Assembly (NCBI GenBank): GCA_001801485.1
Contig: MGXV01000010.1
Coordinates: 1 to 11,643, forward strand
Direction: 5' to 3'
Length of the DNA: 11,643 nucleotides
From: Gammaproteobacteria bacterium RIFCSPHIGHO2_12_FULL_37_14
Lineage (GTDB): Bacteria; Pseudomonadota; Gammaproteobacteria; DSM-16500
This document shows positions 7,936 through 11,643 of the stretch, piece after piece (position 1 is the first letter of the stretch; every line of letters begins with the position of its first letter). A program made the translations under genes and the position numbers. The notes beneath the pieces are model-generated. The model ran no database searches. It had not been told where the DNA came from and was given only the letters and a program-made list of their open reading frames with translations.

Positions 7936-8137
7936 AAACATAAAGGGCGCAATGATAACCGTGCCTATTGTGCCTTTTAATATGCGCACCACAACGGTTT
8001 ATTTCACATTTGCTCAACAAGCTATTGACCAAGCTTTCGTTTACGGCGCGGGCGAAAGTTTTCAGGTCCCTTTTGCACACGGCCATGCGCAAATATTGAG
8101 TTTCAATAACCGATTGATTATTTATATAAATTTACTA

Positions 8138-8157
8138 AAAATGACTATTTGTGGCGA
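8138..8157 (+). repeat. 20-base direct repeat, copy 1
   Basis: Identical to 8182-8201; both read AAAATGACTATTTGTGGCGA, and the match continues as NCC. The copies start 44 bases apart. This copy overlaps the candidate -35 (TTGTGG, 8149-8154) of the antitoxin operon, so it is a likely operator. It contains the small inverted motif AAATGACTATTT. Confidence 0.8.
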
Positions 8158-8177
8158 TCCTGTGTTAGTGCTATAAT
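8149..8177 (+). promoter_or_regulatory. Promoter of the antitoxin-toxin-recombinase unit
   Basis: A perfect -10 TATAAT (8172-8177) sits 17 bases downstream of TTGTGG (8149-8154), which matches the -35 consensus TTGACA in its first three positions. Transcription would start near 8184, inside the second direct repeat. Repeats over the -35 and over the start site are what is expected for autorepression by an AbiEi-like regulator. Confidence 0.65.
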
Positions 8178-8181
8178 AATT

Positions 8182-8201
8182 AAAATGACTATTTGTGGCG
8201 A
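8182..8201 (+). repeat. 20-base direct repeat, copy 2
   Basis: Exact copy of 8138-8157. It begins 4 bases after the TATAAT box and so covers the expected transcription start. An ATG inside it (8185) is in frame with the antitoxin and would give a nearly leaderless start; the same repeat in copy 1 encodes MTICGDP against MTICGEP here. Confidence 0.8.
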
Positions 8202-8262
8202 ACCGGATGAATCGACACAAGCGCCGATATCTGTCACTCACAAAATAGCAGAGACCAAAATT

Positions 8263-8718
8263 ATGCGTAAAACTGATCATCACTATCAAAATACCTATCG
8301 AAGAAAATTGCTCGATAAGATCGAATCGCTAAAAACTCAAGTATTTTCGCGAGAAGATTTAACACGTAGTCATACCAATCAAGAACAATTGCGGTTAAAC
8401 CGCGCATTAAAAACTTTCGTCGAACAGGGTCACATTATCAAAATCAGTCACGGTCTTTACGCCAAAGCAATGACGATTGATTTACCCAACGGCAAACACA
8501 AAATTATTTTACGTGATTCATTCGAGTCTATTGCGATGCTTGCATTAAATAAGCTCGGTATTCAGTGGGAATATGGCAGCGCCATTCAAGCGTATAATCG
8601 TGGAGAAACAACACAAGTCCCCGTTGTTTTTTCTGTTAAACTGCATTCTCGCTTTCGTGGCACAATCAGTGCTGAAGGCAGATCAGTTGTTTTTGAAGGT
8701 GAGATTAATGCAAGGTAA
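8263..8718 (+). CDS. DUF6088/AbiEi-like antitoxin and transcriptional regulator
   Basis: Probable antitoxin of a type IV (AbiE-like) toxin-antitoxin pair; members usually repress their own operon through an N-terminal winged helix-turn-helix. From the chosen ATG (8263) it has 151 residues. Residues 7-65 (YRRKLLDKIESL, FSREDLTR, LNRALKTFVEQG, ISHGLYAKA) form the winged-helix pattern of the family, and the later stretch with AYNRGETTQVPV is a hallmark of DUF6088 proteins. This start is preferred because it leaves a normal leader and a GAGA 8 bases upstream. The in-frame ATG at 8185 would lie at the predicted transcription start and add 26 residues of no known similarity. The gene overlaps the toxin gene by 11 bases. 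The family call rests on recalled consensus sequence. Confidence 0.82.
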   Translation: MRKTDHHYQNTYRRKLLDKIESLKTQVFSREDLTRSHTNQEQLRLNRALKTFVEQGHIIKISHGLYAKAMTIDLPNGKHKIILRDSFESIAMLALNKLGIQWEYGSAIQAYNRGETTQVPVVFSVKLHSRFRGTISAEGRSVVFEGEINAR

Positions 8719-9655
8719 TTTAGACGCACTACAAACACGAAAAACTGCCGCCCTACTCGGCATCCCGGCTGATTTTGTGCGTAAAGATTATTTTGTCACA
8801 CAAGTGATTCATACCTTAACACAAATCAATGATGATTATTTTGAATTAATTTTTCAAGGCGGCACGAGTTTATCTAAAGGATATCAAGTCATCAGAAGAA
8901 TGTCGGAAGATGTCGATTTCCGTGTTACTCAAAAACAAAAAGCAACAACACTTGGAAAAGAATCGCGTCGAAATAAATTGCGTGATTTTAGGTATGCACT
9001 GATTGCAACACTCAAAGACACTGGTTTTACCGTATCAGACGAAGATACTCGTGTATTGTATGAAGGTCGCTTCATGAGCATTCAAGCAAAATTTTCTGAT
9101 TCAGAAAAAATTGCTTACTTGAAACCGCACGTTGCGATTGATTGTTTTTTAGGCGAGCTTGCATTAACACCAATCACAAAAGATATTACAACATTGATCA
9201 AAATATCTTTGGGAAATGAATGTGATCATCAGACAATACCTGTTTCATGCGTTGCACTGGATGAAACCGCTGCTGAAAAATGGGTTGCGCTAACGCGTCG
9301 CATTGCAAACACCCAGAAGAAATCACGACAGTCAGATAAAGATTTGGTGCGTCACTTATATGATCTTTATCAATTAAAGACGCATGGATTATTATCCGGC
9401 GCATATTCATCACTTGTTCAAAAAATTATAGAAAAAGACAAATCACAATTTAAAAAACTCAATGATGATTACATTGAAAATCCAATTCGAGAATCAGAAT
9501 TAGCACTGGATTTATTGTACAATGATGCGCAATGGAAAGATCATTGGCATTATTTTTTAGAGCAGATGGTTTATGATGAAAATAAGCCAAGCTTTGATAA
9601 AGCCTATGCACAATTACAATCATTAAGCCAAGAAATTTTTGAAGCACTAAAATAA
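8708..9655 (+). CDS. AbiEii-like nucleotidyltransferase toxin
   Basis: Probable toxin partner of the upstream gene, in the AbiEii/MenT nucleotidyltransferase family; characterised relatives transfer nucleotides to targets such as tRNA and can cause growth arrest or abort phage infection. The 315-residue protein carries the polymerase-beta-like signature GGTSLSK (51-57) followed by RMSEDVDF (64-71, metal ligands Asp68 and Asp70). A further acidic strand is at HVAIDCF (141-147, Asp145). ETAAEKWVALTRR (186-198) and KDLVRHLYDLYQL (211-223) match AbiEii motif IV. The ATG at 8708 is chosen because AAGG lies 8 bases upstream and the family N-terminus starts there; the longer open frame upstream is only the antitoxin gene read in another frame. 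All expected catalytic residues are present, so the gene looks active. Confidence 0.9.
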   Translation: MQGNLDALQTRKTAALLGIPADFVRKDYFVTQVIHTLTQINDDYFELIFQGGTSLSKGYQVIRRMSEDVDFRVTQKQKATTLGKESRRNKLRDFRYALIATLKDTGFTVSDEDTRVLYEGRFMSIQAKFSDSEKIAYLKPHVAIDCFLGELALTPITKDITTLIKISLGNECDHQTIPVSCVALDETAAEKWVALTRRIANTQKKSRQSDKDLVRHLYDLYQLKTHGLLSGAYSSLVQKIIEKDKSQFKKLNDDYIENPIRESELALDLLYNDAQWKDHWHYFLEQMVYDENKPSFDKAYAQLQSLSQEIFEALK

Positions 9656-9667
9656 AACTGAGGGAAT

Positions 9668-10915
9668 ATGGCTGAAAAAATGACTATCCCTACTCCACTG
9701 ATTGATTTATTAGATCAACTGGATAATGTAATTGATCAAACCCGATATGAATTATTTTTTCCAGAAGATTTAAAAACTGTCATCGTGTTTTTAAAACAAT
9801 ATGACGGTGTTAAAGCAACCTTTGAATCTTATCGTCGTGAACTTGAACGACTGATGCAATGGTCATTGCTCATTTCGAAAAAATCCATACTTGAATTATC
9901 TCGCGAAGATATTGAAGCCTACATCAAATTTTGTATGAAACCACCACGTGAATGGATTGGTAAAAAGCAAGTAGCACGCTATCTTGAAAAAGACGGATTG
10001 AGATCACCCAATCCAGCCTGGCGACCTTTTATTGTTAAAGTCAGCAAAAGCGATTTTAAAAATGGGGAAAAACCGAGACTATCCAGCTATGAGATGTCAC
10101 AAAGCAGCATTCGTGCATTATTTGCCGTATTAGGCAGCTTCTTTGATTATTGTTTGTTAGAAGAAAAAATACAGCGCAACCCCATTTCATTAATTCGTCA
10201 AAAAAGTCGTTATCTTCAAAAACAGCAGAAAGAACAAAAAATTATTAGATTGAGTGATGATCAATGGGCAACCTGTTTGAAAGTCGCCAATAAAATGGCA
10301 AAGAAAAATGATATGCATAAGCGCACATTATTTATTATTACAGCAACGTATTTAATGTATTTACGTATATCTGAATTTTCATCAAGCGATCGCTGGACGC
10401 CAAGCATGAATCATTTTTATCGAGACAGTGATAAGCAATGGTGGTTTAAAGTGCTTGGAAAAGGCAATAAGCTGCGAACCATTGCAGTCAGTGATGACAT
10501 GCTTCATGCATTAAGCGAATATCGCAAGAGCTTGGATTTATCTCCCCTGCCCTCACCTTCTGATCACTCGCCATTGATTCCGAAAATAAAAGGCGTGGGT
10601 GCTATTGAAAGTACACGTCAAATTCGACGATTAATACAAAGTTGTTTTGATGATGCCATTGTTGAATTACGAAAAAATAAACTGGGTGATGAAGCGGATT
10701 CTCTAGAAACTGCTACCGTGCATTGGCTCAGACATACTGGAATTTCAGATGATGTGAATAAACGTGATCGCCCTATTATGCATGTACGCGATGACGCTGG
10801 ACATGCATCAATCATTACAACGGGCGGTTACAGCGATGTTGAAATGAAAGATAGACATAAATCTGCAAAAAATAAAACGGTCAATATTAAAAAAGAAAAG
10901 CGTGAAAAAGCCTGA
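9668..10915 (+). CDS. Tyrosine recombinase / integrase
   Basis: A site-specific recombinase of the phage-integrase family, 415 residues. The catalytic set is complete: Arg233 in YLRISE, Lys265 in GKGNKLR, His352 and Arg355 in HWLRHTG, His379 in DAGHAS and nucleophile Tyr388 in GGYSD, nine residues after His379 as usual. The N-terminal half has a core-binding domain (about 30-180) with a PPREWIGKKQVARYL stretch at 92-106 that I recall from a widespread group of proteobacterial stand-alone recombinases. The C-terminus is basic (NIKKEKREKA). It starts 12 bases after the toxin stop, with GAGGG only 3 bases before the ATG, so it is probably co-transcribed with the toxin pair. No attachment-site repeat could be found around the unit. 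Its substrate is unknown. Confidence 0.93.
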   Translation: MAEKMTIPTPLIDLLDQLDNVIDQTRYELFFPEDLKTVIVFLKQYDGVKATFESYRRELERLMQWSLLISKKSILELSREDIEAYIKFCMKPPREWIGKKQVARYLEKDGLRSPNPAWRPFIVKVSKSDFKNGEKPRLSSYEMSQSSIRALFAVLGSFFDYCLLEEKIQRNPISLIRQKSRYLQKQQKEQKIIRLSDDQWATCLKVANKMAKKNDMHKRTLFIITATYLMYLRISEFSSSDRWTPSMNHFYRDSDKQWWFKVLGKGNKLRTIAVSDDMLHALSEYRKSLDLSPLPSPSDHSPLIPKIKGVGAIESTRQIRRLIQSCFDDAIVELRKNKLGDEADSLETATVHWLRHTGISDDVNKRDRPIMHVRDDAGHASIITTGGYSDVEMKDRHKSAKNKTVNIKKEKREKA

Positions 10916-10932
10916 GTAAATAATTTATCGTA

Positions 10933-11574
10933 TCACTTTAGTTTTTTAAGCTCATCCATTGATCGTTTCAATTCTGATCCCGCCCAACATTGTAATGATG
11001 GCTTTTGTTGCTCATAAGCATACGATAGAAAACTCATCGCATGTGCAAAAGAATGAAAAAGCAGTAACTCTAACCGTTGACGGTCAACATCCCCATACGC
11101 ATCCAAAAATACATCAAATAATTTTTCAGAAAAAATTGAAACAATTGATAAATCAATGCCCGGATCGCCAATAAAAATATCACCAAAATCAATTAAACCA
11201 GTTGGTGATAGATGTTCATTAACAATAACATGTCGACAATATAAATCACCGTGCAAAATTGATTGCTTCGTATTGTGTAATTTAAATTCGCTAATTTTTT
11301 CAATGATGTCAGTCAAACTGCTTACTAAAAATCCAGCGCTTAAAAAATATTTTTCATATTGTGTTAGATTTTCATAGCAGCGTTTTATGCGATGCGGAAC
11401 ATTGAATTGCCAGCGAAGCTCTGATGAATCGGTATTGTCCAACCCACTCACTGGGATATGGTGTAACTCTCGCAGCCATTTTGCCAGCGTTTTAGCGAAT
11501 ATTGGATTATCAACTAACGATACTGTTGCATCACATAATGGCTTACCCCGAATTAGTCGATACCCCAATGGCAC
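10933..11574 (-). pseudogene. Aminoglycoside phosphotransferase-family kinase fragment (C-lobe only)
   Basis: The 213 residues correspond to the C-terminal lobe of an APH/choline-kinase-type phosphotransferase. LHGDLYCRHVIV (107-118) holds the catalytic Asp110 with His115 where Asn is commonest, and LIDFGDIFIGDPGIDLS (127-143) holds the metal-binding Asp129. The start of the frame (GYRLIRGKPL) matches the linker that normally follows an N-lobe of some 70-80 residues carrying the ATP-binding lysine. Upstream there is an in-frame stop nine codons before the GTG start, no Shine-Dalgarno sequence, and no N-lobe similarity in any frame of the 69 bases left in the window. The likeliest reading is a 5'-truncated or frameshifted remnant; a short stand-alone protein is possible. 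Substrate unknown. It converges on the recombinase gene with a 17-base gap and no visible terminator. Confidence 0.65.
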
Positions 11575-11643
11575 TAAGCTAACTAATAATAAAATAAATC
11601 AACAGGTTAATTGAAAGACGCTTCCAATATGCGTATGTTTGTT

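Larger units (their letters stand above)
7814..8262. other. Intergenic control/boundary region between coaBC and the antitoxin gene
   Basis: This 449-base stretch has no gene I can recognise. From left to right it holds the coaBC leader with its hairpin, the spaced palindrome at 7907-7935, a GC-richer patch at about 7981-8100 (57 G/C in 120 bases, against roughly 35-38% around it), and the repeat-flanked antitoxin promoter. A plus-strand frame at 7952-8176 (74 codons) and an overlapping minus-strand frame are both open through the patch. Neither has a recognisable product, so I do not call either a gene. Confidence 0.5.

Noticed and set aside
7952..8176. 74-codon plus-strand open frame as a gene
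   Set aside because: No recognisable product, no clear ribosome-binding site, it runs through the antitoxin promoter repeats, and an opposite-strand frame is equally open.
8573..8707. 45-codon N-terminal extension of the toxin
   Set aside because: It is the antitoxin coding sequence read in another frame; a Shine-Dalgarno sequence and the family N-terminus support 8708.
7907..10932. Mobile element ends or att repeats around the toxin-antitoxin-recombinase unit
   Set aside because: I compared the ends by eye and found no convincing direct or inverted repeat pair; the spaced palindrome at 7907-7935 has no partner on the right side.
1..11643. CRISPR array, tRNA or rRNA genes
   Set aside because: No regularly spaced repeats beyond the single pair at 8138-8201, and no tRNA or rRNA signatures were recognised on either strand.

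Overview
The window looks like a piece of a low-GC (roughly 35-38% by eye) gammaproteobacterial chromosome. The evidence is the Escherichia coli-like arrangement of bioA facing away from bioBFCD, a BirA with an N-terminal DNA-binding domain, and a fused CoaBC. Codon use and overall style recall Legionellales-type bacteria, but that placement is inference.

Layout. Bases 2-631 hold the 3' part of a SWIM zinc-finger protein gene with a very lysine-rich tail. It is followed by a hairpin (679-702) that separates it from bioA, which reads the other way. Bases 715-5669 form the biotin locus: bioA on the minus strand, and bioB, bioF, bioC and bioD on the plus strand, tightly packed with overlaps of 10 and 29 bases and a 1-base gap. 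The 88-base divergent bioA/bioB control region carries a well-formed sigma70-type promoter for bioB and a candidate BirA operator. Bases 5640-7813 hold a minus-strand pair, coaBC then birA, joined by an ATGA overlap; birA runs tail-to-tail into bioD with a 30-base overlap. No bioH or other pimeloyl-ACP esterase gene is in the window.

Bases 7814-8262 are a control and boundary region without a confident gene. It contains a leader hairpin for coaBC, a spaced palindrome, a GC-richer patch and two identical 20-base direct repeats flanking a perfect TATAAT. From there a plus-strand three-gene unit runs to 10915: a DUF6088/AbiEi-like antitoxin-regulator, an AbiEii-like nucleotidyltransferase toxin, and a tyrosine recombinase with a complete set of catalytic residues. 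Genes one and two overlap by 11 bases, and two and three are 12 bases apart. This is the accessory part of the window and the best candidate for an unusual system. At the right end (10933-11574, minus) is an aminoglycoside-phosphotransferase-like C-lobe that appears to lack its N-lobe.

How they work together. BioC starts and BioF, BioA, BioD and BioB complete biotin synthesis. BirA attaches biotin to its acceptor protein and probably represses the divergent bio promoters when biotin is plentiful. CoaBC makes 4'-phosphopantetheine for CoA and, indirectly, the acyl-carrier-protein arm on which pimelate is built. The antitoxin/toxin/recombinase unit is probably self-regulated and unrelated to the vitamin genes; it looks inserted between coaBC and the kinase remnant.
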